Below, piece after piece: positions 33,400 through 45,653 of a stretch of 64,000 nt of DNA. Source of the DNA: Sorghum bicolor (lineage: Eukaryota; Streptophyta; Magnoliopsida; Poales; Poaceae); contig NC_012878.2 in assembly GCF_000003195.3 (NCBI RefSeq), positions 38,254,751-38,318,750 on the forward strand, given 5' to 3'. The stretch's first letter is position 1. The number at the start of each line of letters is the position of its first letter. Under the pieces are notes generated by a model. That model was not told the DNA's origin. It searched no databases and saw nothing but the letters and a program-made list of their open reading frames with translations. Both the position numbers and the translations under genes were made by a program.

Positions 33400-33852
33400 A
33401 TGGATAACTCAAATTCCACACCTATTATTGAATTTTTTGCACCTTCGGAGACCAGCCATAGACCATGGGAGTCAACAAGTCCATTCTTTGCCCCTAATTA
33501 TGATCTGTGTCCGGAGTTGATTGCAATAGGTCAAAACCAACCCTTTTCTATAGCTGAGGTCCTATCTTTTAATCAAGAAGATAATGAACTTTTAGCTACA
33601 CCTAGGGAATCTTTTAATCTTTCTATAAATTCTGGTTTAGACCATGTTTTTCCTCAATATTTTCACATTGGTCTTAATCATATAACCTTTGGTAGAGTTT
33701 TTCTTTCTTTATCTGTTACTAAAGCAAGGTATGTCTTCATTCGTGGACATCCTTCTTGCACTAGTCTTCATAAAAAAATCCTAGAGATAGAGAAAGAATC
33801 ATCTCCCAGACGAGGAAAGGAAGTTTCAATAGCCGATTTCCAAACATTTTAA
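33400..33852 (+). CDS. Element C ORF 1: gag-like leader plus unknown domain
   Basis: The frame opens MDNSNSTPIIEFFAPSE and reaches YDLCPELIAIGQNQPFS, which aligns with B gag (TPIYKFFAP and YDLDPDLIAMIQEQPFS). After about residue 48 the similarity stops. The rest (FNQEDNELLATPRE, YFHIGLNHITFGRVFLSL, YVFIRGHPSCTSLHKK) matches no gag core that I recognise. The same protein is encoded in D and, with stops, in the copy at 60.7 kb. It ends at TAA after FQTF; a one-base T insertion relative to the other copy creates this stop. It may have structural or RNA-binding roles, but none is demonstrated. Confidence 0.55.
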   Translation: MDNSNSTPIIEFFAPSETSHRPWESTSPFFAPNYDLCPELIAIGQNQPFSIAEVLSFNQEDNELLATPRESFNLSINSGLDHVFPQYFHIGLNHITFGRVFLSLSVTKARYVFIRGHPSCTSLHKKILEIEKESSPRRGKEVSIADFQTF

Positions 33853-33885
33853 TCCCATGATTCGGCTATCCAACCCAAGCTAGTA

Positions 33886-34638
33886 GTGCTCCAAAATCAT
33901 CTAAGGGAAGAAGAAATTCTACCTTTGGAAATTCATTTTGGGATGAGCTTAAACTTCTTGCTTCATAAGAGACCTTTGAGTGCATATAGTGTGAACCTTC
34001 CTAAGAAGGGATCTCTTAGAAAGCATCTCAAATCCAATCCCTTTGATGGATATCTTGAAAGAGTCAAGGATGGCATCTTAAGTGATGCAATAGAAGGAGA
34101 GCGAAGCCATTTAGAAGACAATCTCATCTTCTCCCCGTCTACGCCCACTTTTGATGACTCATTCGAACCTATCTTTAAACCCATCCTTGAGCCTAATAAT
34201 TTCTACTATGCTCTTTCTCTTGAACCTCCCGATGATCCTATGAATCTCTCTAGACATCCCATGCATAAGAGTCACCAAGACCACAAGGAGGATCGAGAAG
34301 AGCAACATCAATGGCTAGAGGGCATTAAAAATCCATGTGCTATCACCATTGAATGGATGGATAAAACAAACTTGAGAGACAATCCTAGAGGAATTTTAAG
34401 CATTCATGAAGAATCATCCTTGGAGTTTGAGAATGAGAGAAACAACAATGAGCATGGAAGTTATTTCATAAATACCTCACCAAGTCCTTGCTCATATAAA
34501 ACGTCTCCCCAATCAATTAGTCTCTCCAACCTTACCACATTTGAGATCTCAAACCCCCTCTTCCTTTCTATTTATAAAAACTTTAAAGGGTTGGTTATCG
34601 ATGCATATGCCTATAATAAATATTGCAGATATCGTTGA
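33886..34638 (+). CDS. Element C ORF 2, unknown protein
   Basis: A 250-codon frame with NNFYYALSLEPPDDPMNLSR, EEQHQWLEGIKNPCAITIEW, ILSIHEESSLEFENER and NPLFLSIYKNFKG, ending NKYCRYR. It is acidic and asparagine-rich, without a zinc knuckle, protease or polymerase motif. D carries a shortened counterpart (51164-51619) with conservative changes and no stops, which suggests the frame was maintained before the copies split. ORF 1 lies just upstream in a different frame, so the two may once have been one protein. Function unknown. Confidence 0.5.
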   Translation: MLQNHLREEEILPLEIHFGMSLNFLLHKRPLSAYSVNLPKKGSLRKHLKSNPFDGYLERVKDGILSDAIEGERSHLEDNLIFSPSTPTFDDSFEPIFKPILEPNNFYYALSLEPPDDPMNLSRHPMHKSHQDHKEDREEQHQWLEGIKNPCAITIEWMDKTNLRDNPRGILSIHEESSLEFENERNNNEHGSYFINTSPSPCSYKTSPQSISLSNLTTFEISNPLFLSIYKNFKGLVIDAYAYNKYCRYR

Positions 34639-37600
34639 GTCGATCTTGATATAGGCACGCTTAGGTTGGTGTTGGAGATGAAACCACTTCACCAACATAA
34701 TTTTATGGTTTCCCAAGGACAAGCTTAGTGTCCTAAAACAAGCACTTATCAGATCGTAACATGAACTTTTAATTATTTGCAACATGGCCTTGTGTATTGA
34801 GCATATAAAGATAATTGTAGAAATATTCCTTCGGGTATTCGTGTCACTAACCTTTCTAGGATTGGAGCAAGAAGATTCGAGGAATGACAAGCGCAAGGTA
34901 TGCCCAACCAATCATCATGCAACATTGAATTAAATTCATCCAATCTTGAATTTTGCAAAATTCAAGCTTGGGGGAAATACCTTACATAAGAACATCCTTT
35001 GCCATGTTGCTATGTTGGTTGTCCCTACTTTTGAGGCATGCTCAATTTTTCTAAACACTAAACTTATTTTTCATCTCCACCTGAGTAGATCTCTATAAAT
35101 GTTGTCATGCTACCTTTGTCTATTCACAAGCAAGTGTTGGTTTGGAAGTACTCGACATACTTCCATTGGCATTTAAATTAAGCATGATGCTTAGGTTAAA
35201 TAGCCTTCCTTAATTTGATTAGACATGGAGTCTAGTTTGGTTACTGAACTAAAAACTGCTTGAGTAGACATTGGTATATTTTGTCGGACTAACCCCTGCA
35301 GGAAAACTTTCAATATCAACCTGGGAAGTCTTGAGATACAAACTCACATTGGAGACAAAGGAGACACATGAAGTTTAACGATTTGCACAAGGAAGATATA
35401 GCTCATTCATCATAGAGAGATGATCCATAGAACGAGACAAAGAGTGCCACAAACACGGTGCACAACCGCTAAGAAAGAAAAGCTTCCACATGGTGATAAT
35501 ATACCATCACTCTTCAAGTAAGGTAACATCTTAAGGTACTTGACTATCACTTTTATAAGCTTCTCCTTGGTTCTGGCGTTCACATGAATAAAGAGACAAA
35601 CATAAATCAACCAACCAAATTAATTCAACATGTTTAGTCCTTTAATCTTTGTTCTTAGTACTACCTTCGTGATCCCACACTCCTAATCATATAAGCTAAA
35701 ATGTTGCACATTCAATCTTTGGAAGATATAAAAAACATAAATATAGATAGATTATCTTTCCATTAGGTCGAGCGATCTGATCTGACAAATGTTTTAAATG
35801 CTACACTCATGATCTTATTATCCATCAACTTTGTCTTGCTCACTATGCTTAAGGTTAGAGAAGAACAAATACACTTTTGGTTCTGTTGGTGTTTTTCACC
35901 AACAGGGCCCATGCACTTGATCTCTGCCTTGTCTCTATGAGCAGGTACACTTTGAGCAAAACCTGAAGGAGTTTTACAGCTCCTAGATTCCACCAAGTGA
36001 AGGACTTGGATCTACGAGCACAAACACACTGAGCAGGATGCTGCCAATGCCGCATCTCGAACTGCTGAATAAACGAAGAACATGGGTGACACCGTATCAA
36101 GAGGTGCAGATGTCAAGGCCCACACGTAATCAAATGAAGCACCTAAAGGATGAACACGGTGAGAAGTCTTGTCCAGAAGACTTAAAACATTGGATCCTTG
36201 CTGGAAGGTAAAATTGGTATTTATCCATATTTATCTTTCCTGCATTCCTTTTCCTTTTTATTCCATCACTTGCATTAGCATATTTACTTTTCCACATTAG
36301 CATTAGAAAAGAAAACAAAAATATTTGTTCATTGCACTTCATCATAAAATATAAAGCCCCATGTGAGTAGACTTGTGGTTTAAAACCCATAGGTATATTG
36401 ACTATGGTGGCATAAAATAAATATGTTTTCATCTTACAATAAAAATATAAAAATAATAAGTGCATGATCCTGCTAAATAAAATTTATTAGGAGGAATCTC
36501 AATATGATAAAGGCTAAGAGATTTTATGCTAACACTTAACCAGTTCCACAAAGCTTTGTTGTCTATTTGAGCTCTACAGAATTCAAGGATCAAAGAAGAC
36601 TAGCCGGCGGAGGACATAGTAATCGCTGTCAGGGTGCTGCCGACATTCAAATACAACTCCATCACCTGCTAACTACATCAGAAGAAATTACGTCAAAATC
36701 CAGCTTGGGGGAGAGCACCCCCATTTATCCAGCTAAGTGTTTCTACTCGCGTTTATACTTTACTCAAATAATAAAAAGATGCATAATCATGAAAATCCAA
36801 AAAAAAATTTTGTGCTTATATATATCTTTGCTTAGTTTGCTAAATAAATAAATAAAGTGTGTAGGCCAAACTGAACTTAAATGATAAACTCTTACATGGA
36901 TATGATAAATAGTTGCTCTGCCATGTACCTAGTTTTCATGTTTGAGCTCTCTCTCAAGTTTAGACATAACTGTTATAATTTAAACCTGCTCTAAACCTGA
37001 ACTTGTGGGAAGAGTACTTGATCTAAAGTCTAAGTCGTTAACGGATATGATATGGAAAGGTTGAGTTGTTGTTTATCTGTTCCTAGAGTTGCTAGAATTC
37101 TGGAGAATATTATCTTTGAAAATCTTTAAAATATTGTATGATGAGTTCCTGTATGATAAGAGTTTAAATTCCTACCACAGCCATACATACATGCTTATTA
37201 GACTAAGAACCATACATTTCCTTTTTACTGCTTATGGGCATTGAGTGTGGTCAAGCTGTGTAGACCCTTAGGAGCTTGTCATGCGGTTAAAATCAAGATC
37301 CACTTGCACGTTCACTCACACATGCTACTTCTAATCCGGAAGTACGCATCCACATCCACTCACTTCCATCTCCAAATTCACCTAAAATGATTCTACTCCT
37401 ATCCGGAAGAGAATAGCCAAAACTTTTTCCTATCCCTGTTATTCCCTGTGAAATAAATGCTCGAGATATTTTGGTTACTACCACTTGCTACATTATTCTA
37501 GGAGGGTGAGTGCTCTGAAAAAAAGAAAATGAAAAATACGAGGAAATAAAAAGGGGCAAGTGTCCGGAACCTCAAAGAAAAGAAAAAGTGAGACGAGAGG

Positions 37601-38379
37601 TAAAAATAGACAAGTGTCCGACAATAGAATTAGGGGTACAAGATACCCGCATGAGAGAAAAGAAAAAAAATATAGACCATCTCATTCTCCTCAAAAAAGC
37701 TTCAAAGTGCAAGAAAGGTATGTATCCCCTAAAAAGAGCAAAAGTAGAATTAGACTTTCACCATTGTTATCACCATTGTTATCACCATACACCATTCATT
37801 CGCCACACATGCACATCTTGATTTGACTTATTGACTTGTTTCTCTGGATCCATGGTTTGACTATGCAATAAATGTCTTGTAAGTATGTATTCTTTATCTC
37901 CCACCTATGAGCTCTAGATATCAAAACCTTATTAGAGTAGGGTGAGAGAGAAGGCAATATCGCTATGCCTCATACCAAAAATACCACATACTTTGAGAGA
38001 AAGCATATACCATTACTGCCTTGGAAAGGATCCAGAAATACCACAAAAGAGAGATTTGAGAGAGTCATACAAGGAATCTCTGAGATTTATTTGAAAATCT
38101 GCAAAAACTCCAGAGCTATAGCTGATCAAGAATAAGAGACATGGCGCTTAACTTGACCGTTCTATCTTTTAACTGCTCAAGAAACAAGTGACAGTTGCAC
38201 GCCCCATGGTGAAAGGTAAAATAAGTAAGTTTTAAGTCTTAATAGTTACTTTAACTCAGAGATGAGAACTTGTTTGAAAGCATGTGAACCGTCAACATAC
38301 AGAGGCATTACAGCAACTCCTGATCCATCACTGAGTCTATCCTTGCTCAGGGACGAGCAAGAGGTAAGCTTGGGGAGTT
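34639..38379 (+). other. Element C long noncoding internal region
   Basis: No further gene. It contains AAGCTTGGGGGAAATACC near 34968, a perfect nine-base stem-loop CTGTTGGTG/CACCAACAG at 35883-35905, a GGGGG/CCCCC hairpin at 36707-36722, two AAGTGTCC palindrome-like sites (37554 and 37608), and the polypurine tract at 38368-38379. Relative to D, a protease-like segment is deleted after GGATCCTTGCTGGAAGG near 36210. Confidence 0.6.
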
Positions 38380-39521
38380 TGTTGACGGTCCTTAAGTACC
38401 AAATATAATCATCAGATAAATAAAGAAAAGATCCAAATGCAACCAACACCCAGACATAGGGTTATATCTGATAGAAGGCCGAACGGGCCCGGGGGCAGGG
38501 CGTGGGAGAGTCTAGAAGCCACGAGAACGAACGGGAGGTCGAGCGGACCCGGGGGCAGGGCGCCTGCGCTCCCCCCTAGGGCGCCCGCCCTACTATAGGG
38601 ACCAATCAGGTCCCGCCTCGCGGATTATGCTCCACCGACCTAAAGGATTAAGGAAAACTGTGCGATTAAGGTTGGTTTGATCCGACGGCCCACGTTCAGT
38701 TGGAGGGGCTATATAAGCAGGACCCCTGGCCCCTGGAGGAGGGCAATCCCATTATTCATTAGCATATTTTCTAGAGAGGATTCAGAGAGAGAGGTCCCTC
38801 TAGGGTTCCAACCTCATAGGGCTTAGCATCCAATGTGTGATTAGAATTAGTTCTTCTAGATTGAGAGAGATAGAGTGGAGGTGCAGATCGGAGGAAGCCC
38901 AGCCTGTCGGTGTCTCCTTTGAGGTTGTACCTGCGGGATCAAGTCTCCTAACCCGAGGCTTGCTCCTAGGATTCTTCAGTATTTCGACTTCTAAATTCTA
39001 GTAAGTTCTTTGTTCTTATTGTTCTTTGGTTTATGAGTTTACTTTAATCTCTTCCGGTAGAGTTTAGAGTAATCATTGCTATCGTAAACGTGGTGTTTGG
39101 GCTAGGGTACTCATAGATATCCCCTGTCTAGCCGGACCGTGGTAGTAGCGAGAAACGTGACATTTCCGTAGCTACCTTTGTAGCCCACAATCCCGTTAGC
39201 AGGATCGGTAGGATTTATAGGTGCGGGTCGAACATCCTTTGTGGTGTCTAGATTCTTTAAGCCTCCCCAATAGAACAGTAGATCATCCTTACCAAGGTTA
39301 GCATGAGAGTGCAGTTGTAGTCTTCTCTATACATCACTTATATCAAATCACATTGTTTGTAGCCTAAAGGGTAGTAGCAATAGATTTGGTTAGTCAGATG
39401 CACGCTTTCTCCTAGTGGTAAAAATTTAAATACGATACTCTAGATAACCTCCCGGGTGAAGTGCTCACCGATATCCGTGCGCTTGCGGATCATTTCTTGA
39501 TGGCGTTAACAAATATCAACA
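38380..39521 (+). repeat. Element C 3' LTR, rearranged
   Basis: 1,142 bp with the same ends as the 5' LTR; TATATAA at 38710-38716. Between 38470 and 38510 about 100 bp of normal LTR is replaced by a second copy of the CGGGCCCGGGGGCAGGGCG block found 75 bp further on. The remainder aligns well with 32045-33277. Confidence 0.88.
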
Positions 39522-39526
39522 AAGAG

Positions 39527-40225
39527 CAAAAAAGTGGTATGCTCATTCTGTAGGAGGCGTTAATGGAAACTGGGATGAACTTTGGGACAACTTTTGTCTC
39601 GCTTTCTTCCCACTTTTTCAAATCACTGACCTTCGAATTGAAATTCTTACATTCAAACAAAGAGAGAAGGAAACTTTAGGAGCAGCTTGGGCTAGGTTCA
39701 CAAGCCTTAGCAATTCTGGTCCGAACCTTTCCCTGTCTGACCATGTACTGTACTACCACTTTTATCGTGGTCTAAACAAGGAAGCTGCTTTTCACCTCGA
39801 CATTGCTTCAGGAGGCTCATTCGCACACAAACTCACAGATGAGGGGAGAGCTATCCTAGAGAGAATCCTTGAAAATACCCCTTACACAGGCATTTATGAT
39901 GAGTTTCCTGAAGAAGAAAAAGAAGTCGAGCCTGATCCTAAACCAAAAGATGAGGAACTTGCAACCGAGTTAGAATTCCACCTGACCCATCTATTAATTT
40001 GGTTGTAGAGAAACCTCCTGATAAGGGAATGCAAAACCAACTAAGGGATGATGAACCACCACCTTTAGAGCATCCCTTTGAATTCGAGGAAGATCTTTGT
40101 GAAGATTATGGAAACACCTCGAATTTTCCTATCCAAACACGACCTCTAGAAGGGACCACTCAATCCGTTCTAAGAGTAGAATCTGTTGACATAGAACACA
40201 AAAAAAACTTTCGGCTATTCTGAGT
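39527..40225 (+). pseudogene. Element B gag core
   Basis: Continues gag after element C with KKWYAHSVGGVNGNWDELWDN, FCLAFFPL, TFKQREKETLGAAWARF, LYYHFYRGLNKEAA and GGSFAHKLTDEGRAILERI, the retrotransposon gag (PF03732-type) region. A frameshift near 39975-39985 moves the reading into a new frame (PPDPSINLVVEKPPDKG). An acidic linker (PPPLEHPFEFEEDL) follows. No zinc knuckle is obvious here. Confidence 0.85.
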
Positions 40226-40654
40226 TATGAATGGCTAACAGAAGCAGAGCTATCTCCTTAGGTAGCTCGGATCATCACTCCTTCAACCATTCTTCTATGC
40301 CAAATTAGAGGGTCCGCTAGGAAAGTCAACTACAATCCATATGTTGGGATAAATGTTATTTCTAAGGAGTTAGCTGACACTCTTTATCCCAACGAGTCCA
40401 TGACCCCATCTCAAAAACTTTTACAAAGTCCATCTGGATTAATTCTAGAAAGCCATGGGGTATTATGTGCAGTTCCTGTTAGAACCAAGGACTCTGGAAT
40501 ATGTCTAGATTTTCACATTTTTGACATACCGGAGATTCCTCTCTTGATTGGCAGACCAATCATGAAACTTCTACAAGAACAACCACAATGAGGTCATTTA
40601 GACTCCAAGGTTGGGAATTCCACTATTGTTGTTCCTCTTACTAGATCGATTAAC
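40226..40654 (+). pseudogene. Element B protease-region remnant
   Basis: Reads NYNPYVGINVISKELADTL, then LILESHGVLCAVPVR, LDFHIFDIPEIPLLIGRP and a TGA at 40589-40591. The L-L-I-G-R-P block is the flap-distal part of retrotransposon aspartic proteases; the D-S/T-G active-site block is not visible. Stops at both ends separate it from gag and reverse transcriptase. Confidence 0.65.
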
Positions 40655-42175
40655 ATGATAGTGGAACCCAAACTTGAACCAGATCCTATTGAGGAGATCT
40701 TAATGCTGACTCAAGAGGAGATGGCCCAACCATTCTTTAATCATGAACACTTTGTTCAAGAAGAAGAAGAGTTGGTAGGACCCGTTGAGCTAGACAAAAA
40801 TGAACAACCTCCACCTCCTTCGATAGAGTTAAAACCTCTTCCTTCTGGCCTTAGATATGTCTTTTTGCACAACAATCCAAAAACTCCAGTAATTATCGGT
40901 GACAAGCTTTCTGATTATGAAACACAACAACTTATCACTGTTCTTGAAAGGCACAGATCAGCATTTGGCTACTCTCTCGAAGATCTCACGGGCATTAGTC
41001 CCATTCTCTGCACTCATCGTATCCCAATTGATCCCAATTTTACACCTTCAAGGGAACCACAACGGAGACTTAACAATGCTATGCGAGAGGTTGTTAAGAA
41101 AGAGGTCCTCAAAACCTATCATGCTGGGATTATTTATCCTGTGCCACATAGTGAGTGGGTTAGCCCTATCCAAGTAGTGCCAAAGAAAGGAGGAATGACG
41201 GTCGTTAGGAATGAGAAGAATGAACTCATCCCTCAACGAATTGTCACTGGGTGGCGTATGTGTATTGACTATCAAAAACTCAACAAGGCTACAAAGAAAG
41301 ATCACTTTCCGTTACCCTTCATTGATGAAATGTTGGAACGGCTTGCAAACCACTCTTTCTTTTGTTTCCTTGATGGTTATTCTGGATATCACCAAATCGG
41401 AATCCACCCAGATGACCAAGAAAAGACTACCTTTACATGCCCGTATGGAACTTATGCATACCGACGAATGTTGTTTGGATTGTGCAATGCTCCAGCTTCT
41501 TTCCAACGGTGCATGATGTCTATTTTCTCAGACATGATTGAGAAGATCATGGAGGTTTTCATGGATGATTTTATCGTCTATGGCAAAACCTTCGATCATT
41601 GTTTAGAGAATTTAGATAGAGTCTTGCAGCAATGTGAAGAAAAGCACTTAATTCTGAACTGGGAGAAATGCCATTTTATGGTTCAGGAAGGAATAGTGCT
41701 AGGACAGAAAGTGTTCGAACATGGTATAGAGGTGGACAAAGCAAAGATTGAAGTTATTGAAAAACTTCCACCTCCCACGAATGTGAAAGGAATCCGTAGC
41801 TTTTTGGGACATGCAGGGTTCTACAGACGCTTTATCAAGAACTTCTCTCAAATTGCTACACCCCTAACTACTCTCCTAGCTAAGGATGCACCTTTCATCT
41901 TTAGTGATGAGTGTCATAAATCTTTTCAAACTCTTAAGAAAGCACTCATCTCAGCGCCGATTATCCAACCACCTGATTGGAATCTTCCTTTTGAGATCAT
42001 GTATGATGCTAGCGATTTTGCGGTTGGCACCGTTTTAGGACAAACCAAGGATAAAAAGCATTATGCCATATCCTACGCCAGCAAAACCTTGTCTGGACCA
42101 CAGCTCAATTACACTACAACTGAAAAAGAGCTTTTGGTTGTTGTCTTTGCTATAGACAAGTTTAGATCTACTTAG
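40655..42175 (+). pseudogene. Element B reverse transcriptase and start of RNase H
   Basis: A 506-codon frame with RIVTGWRMCIDYQKLNKAT (residues 195-213), HFPLPFIDEMLERL, FCFLDGYSGYHQI, FGLCNAPASFQRCM, the catalytic VFMDDFIVYG (301-310), then LGHAGFYRRFIKNFS and the RNase H opening MYDASDFAVG. This is the Athila/Tat branch of Ty3/gypsy by motif style. It copies element RNA to DNA in the particle. The frame ends at TAG (42173-42175) because one base is missing relative to the expected FRSYLVGTK reading. The polymerase core itself looks intact. Confidence 0.9.
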
Positions 42176-42820
42176 TGGGGACAAAGATAATCATCTATTC
42201 AGACCATGCTGCTCTCAAGTACCTCCTCACTAAGAAAGATGCTAAGCCTCGTCTAATTCGATGGATTCTTCTACTCCAAGACTTTGAGATAGAAATCCGA
42301 GATAGGAAGGGAGTAGATAATTCCATAGCCGACCACTTGTCTAGGCTTCAATATAAGGAAACACATGATGAGCTTCCCATAAATGACTACCTAAGGGATG
42401 ACACCCTGCTTAAGATAACACATGCAGATCCATGGTACGCAGACATCGTAAACTTTATAGTAAAAGACTATGTCCCACCTGGTACAAACAAAAGGAAGTT
42501 GCTTCACGATAGTTGTTTCCACCTTTGGGATGAGCCATATCTTTTCTGAGTCTGCGCTGATGGACTCTTGCGAAGGTGTGTTCCTATGGCTGAGGCTACT
42601 CAAATTATGGAAAGATGTCATGCCTCGCCATATGGAGGACACTATGGAGCATTCCGGACACATGCTAAAATTTGGCAAAGTGGCTTTTTCTGGCCAACGA
42701 TGTATGAAGATACAAAGGACTTTGTCAGGAGATGCCACCGATGTCAAAAACATGGGAATATCAACTCACGAAATGAAATGCCTCTCACAAATAATCTTCA
42801 AGTAGAACTAGCCATTCCCT
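42176..42820 (+). pseudogene. Element B RNase H end and integrase zinc finger
   Basis: After the frameshift the reading continues KIIIYSDHAALKYLL, RWILLLQDFEIEIRDRKG and VDNSIADHLSRL, the RNase H C-terminus. A TGA at 42547-42549 sits where VCADGLLRRCVP follows. The integrase HHCC finger (HASPYGGHYGAFRTH to RCHRC) comes next. The text then jumps from NNLQVEL to a shifted frame, omitting the usual W-G-x-D-F-M-G-P-F block. Confidence 0.85.
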
Positions 42821-43681
42821 ATGTCTGGGAATTGCGAGTATATCTTAGTAGCTGTGGACTACGTGTCCAAATGGGTAGAAGCCCTACCTTGTCGATCAGC
42901 TGATTCAAAACATGCCAAGAGAATGTTCGATGAAGTAATCTTTCCTCGCTTTAGTATACCGCGGATAGTTATAAGTGATGGAGGTTCCCACTTCATCGAC
43001 AAAATCTTTCGGAAGTACCTAGCCGATCATGGAGTTCGACACAACATCGCAACACCATACCATCCTCAGACTAGCGGTCAAGCCGAAACATCTAACAAAC
43101 AAATCAAAAATATTTTACAAAAGACCGTAGATGAGATGGGTAAGGGGTGGAAGGACAAACTTCCTGATGGACTTTGGGCATATAGAACTGCATTCAAAAT
43201 ACCCATAGGCATGTCACCTTATGAACTTGTATATGGAAAAACTTGTCATTTGCCTGTGGAAGTAGAGTTTAAGGCTCATTGGGCACTCAAAAAATGGAAC
43301 ATGGATCTCCACCTCGCTAGCGAGAATCGTCTGATGCAACTATCTGACCTAGAAGAATGGAGAGAGAAAGCCTACCACAATTCAAGGATCTATAACAAAA
43401 GATGGCATGATAAGAGAATCAAGCACAAGGAGTTTAAGCCTGGAGATAAGGTTCTACTATTCAATTCAAGAGTTAAGCTCTTTGGGCATGGTAAGCTACG
43501 AAGTAAGTGGGATGGACCATACAAGGTTATTGACACTTCAACTCATGGAGCCATTACCATCCAAGACGACATAGGTAACACTTTTAAGGTAAATGGTCAA
43601 CGCTTGAAAATCTATCTCGAGCCACAAAACAACCTGGTAGAGGAACTTGATGTGATTGAGTTCATAGAATTCTCACATTAA
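42821..43681 (+). pseudogene. Element B integrase core, first catalytic Asp missing
   Basis: Reads [29 protein letters not shown] (second Asp), [10 protein letters not shown] (Glu), then [20 protein letters not shown] and the C-terminal [14 protein letters not shown] typical of Athila/Tat integrases. The block that holds the first catalytic Asp lies in the small deletion just upstream. The 286-codon frame itself is open. Integrase would join element DNA to the chromosome; this copy should be inactive. Confidence 0.87.
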
Positions 43682-44417
43682 GCTCTCATAGCTCTAGACA
43701 ATTACCTAACCCTTAAGATGCTCCACGAGTTTTGTTGTCTATTTGGGTTGTGCAGGATTTTGAGGCTTAAGAAGAGTGAGACCGAACATGCAGGCCACAA
43801 GAGTGAACGACTATGTCAACATCGAGCTTGGGGGAGGCACCCCCATGTGTATCTAGATAAGTATTACTTTTCTTTCTTGGCTTTATTTACTAGAATTCAG
43901 AAATAAATAAAAAATGCATAACCATGAAACCAAACAAAGTTTTTCTTTTGAGTAATATACAATAGTTTTGTGTAATCCTAAGTTTTAAATAAAATAAAAA
44001 GAAAGTTTGATCCAAGTCTAGGTAATTAACAAACATGATGTGAGAAGGTCTGAGCTACTATTTAACTTGTTCCAAGTTTCGCTAGAGTTCTAGAGATTTT
44101 ATCTTTTGAAAATCTAAAAATTCAAAAAAAATAGATCTTGTTTGACATAATACCTCGAGTCTTATAAGATATAAATATTAAAACTGTGGGCACTTGCTTT
44201 GTTCAAGCCATTGTTAATTCTTGTAGTTTTGGTTGAGAGAATTATCATGCTCCAAAGTAGATCTTTTTGTTTTAAAAATATAAAAGATTCACTCTTCTGA
44301 AGTATTATTGCGTTAGAGGCATGGTACTATGCTAAAATTTGATTCGAAAAAAGAGTGAGACGAGAGGTAAAAATGGACAAGTGTCCGAAGTAGAATTAGG
44401 GGTACAAAGATACCCAC
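43682..44417 (+). other. Element B 3' noncoding region, left part
   Basis: Contains CGAGCTTGGGGGAGGCACCCCC (hairpin 43830-43844) and GGACAAGTGTCC at 44375-44386. Element D interrupts it after CCCAC at 44413-44417; it resumes at 57218. Confidence 0.7.
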
Positions 44418-45645
44418 TGTTGACGGTCCTTAAGTATCAAATTTAATTATCAAATAAACAAAGAAAAGGATCCAAATGAAATCAACATTTAGACTTAGGG
44501 TTTTATCTGACAGAATTCCACGAGTTTTGGTGTTTGTCTATTTCTGCAGGGGGTTATCAGGAAATACGGAAGAAAGGCCCACATGTGGGGATTACATAGA
44601 GATATCAACGCACCGCGCAATTTTGTACCATCTAGAAGACTCCAGAAGCCACGGGAAGAAAGCAGAGGCCGAAAAGGGCCAGGCCCAGGGCGCCCGCCCT
44701 CCTTCCCTGGGCGCCCGCCCTGACCTGACTCCGTTCGGGACTCTCTTCGCACACGATGTTCCACCGACCTAAATGATCAAGGATAACGTAGTACCACATC
44801 GCCTACCGACCCAAAAATGCATAGAGGAGGAGGACTATATAAGGAGACCCCCTGGACCCTGGAGAAGACAAGAAGTTATCATAGAGTTGAGGGGTGCCCT
44901 CGAAGGAAAACCTCTTCTCTAAATAGAATTTCTTTTTAGGCTTAGCAACCAATGTAAGTAGAAATAGATCTTCTAGTTTCTACTAGATTGAGAGAGATAG
45001 AGTGGAGGTGTAGATCGGAGGAAGGTCGGCCTGTCGGTGTCTACTCCGAGTTGTACCTGCGGGATCAAGTCTTCTAACCCGAGGCTTGCTTCTAAGATTC
45101 TTCAGTAATTCGACTTCTAATTCTAGTAAGTTCTTGTTTTATTGTTCTTTGGTTTATGAGTTTACTTTAATCCTCTTCCGGTTGAGTATTAGAGTAATCA
45201 TTGCTAGCGTAAACGTGGTGTTTAGGCTAGGGTACTCATAGATATCCCCTGACTAGCTGGACCGTGGTAGTAGCGAGGAACGTGACATTTCCGAGTTACC
45301 TTTGTATCCCATATCTTGTTAGCAGGACGGGTAGGTTTATAGGTGCGGGTCGAACATCCTTTGTGGTGTCTAGATTCCGTAAGCTTCCCCAATAGAACAG
45401 TAGATCATCGTTACCAAGGTTAGAACGAGACTACGGTTGCAGTCTTCTCTATACATCGCTCACATCGAGAAACATTCTTTGTAGCCTAAAGGGATAGTAG
45501 CAATAGATTTGGTTAGTCAAATGCACCCTTTCTCCCAGTGGTAAAAATATAAATACGATAACTCTGGATAATCTCCCGGGTGAAATGCTCACCGATATCC
45601 GTGCGCTTGCGGATCATTTCCTTATTGCGTTACCAAATATCAACA
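44418..45645 (+). repeat. Element D 5' LTR
   Basis: TGTTGACGGTCC to AATATCAACA, 1,228 bp; TATATAA at 44836-44842. Distinguished from C by CACCGCGCAATTTTGTACC and a different segment around 44760-44900. Confidence 0.92.
44836..44842 (+). promoter_or_regulatory. LTR TATA box, element D
   Basis: TATATAA in AGGACTATATAAGGAGAC; the 3' LTR has the same box at 56407-56413. Confidence 0.6.
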
Positions 45646-45653
45646 AGCATTTC

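Larger units (their letters stand above)
32045..39521 (+). mobile_element. LTR retrotransposon C, non-autonomous, inside B gag
   Basis: Two LTRs (32045-33277 and 38380-39521) and the perfect duplication AAGAG (32040-32044 and 39522-39526) define a complete 7.48 kb insertion. The target is B's gag codons (LLGR followed by KKWY). The internal region has a primer site and two open frames but no reverse transcriptase or integrase. The polypurine tract GCTTGGGGAGTT precedes the 3' LTR. C must rely on proteins from another element; B-like elements with related LTR ends are the obvious candidates. Confidence 0.92.
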
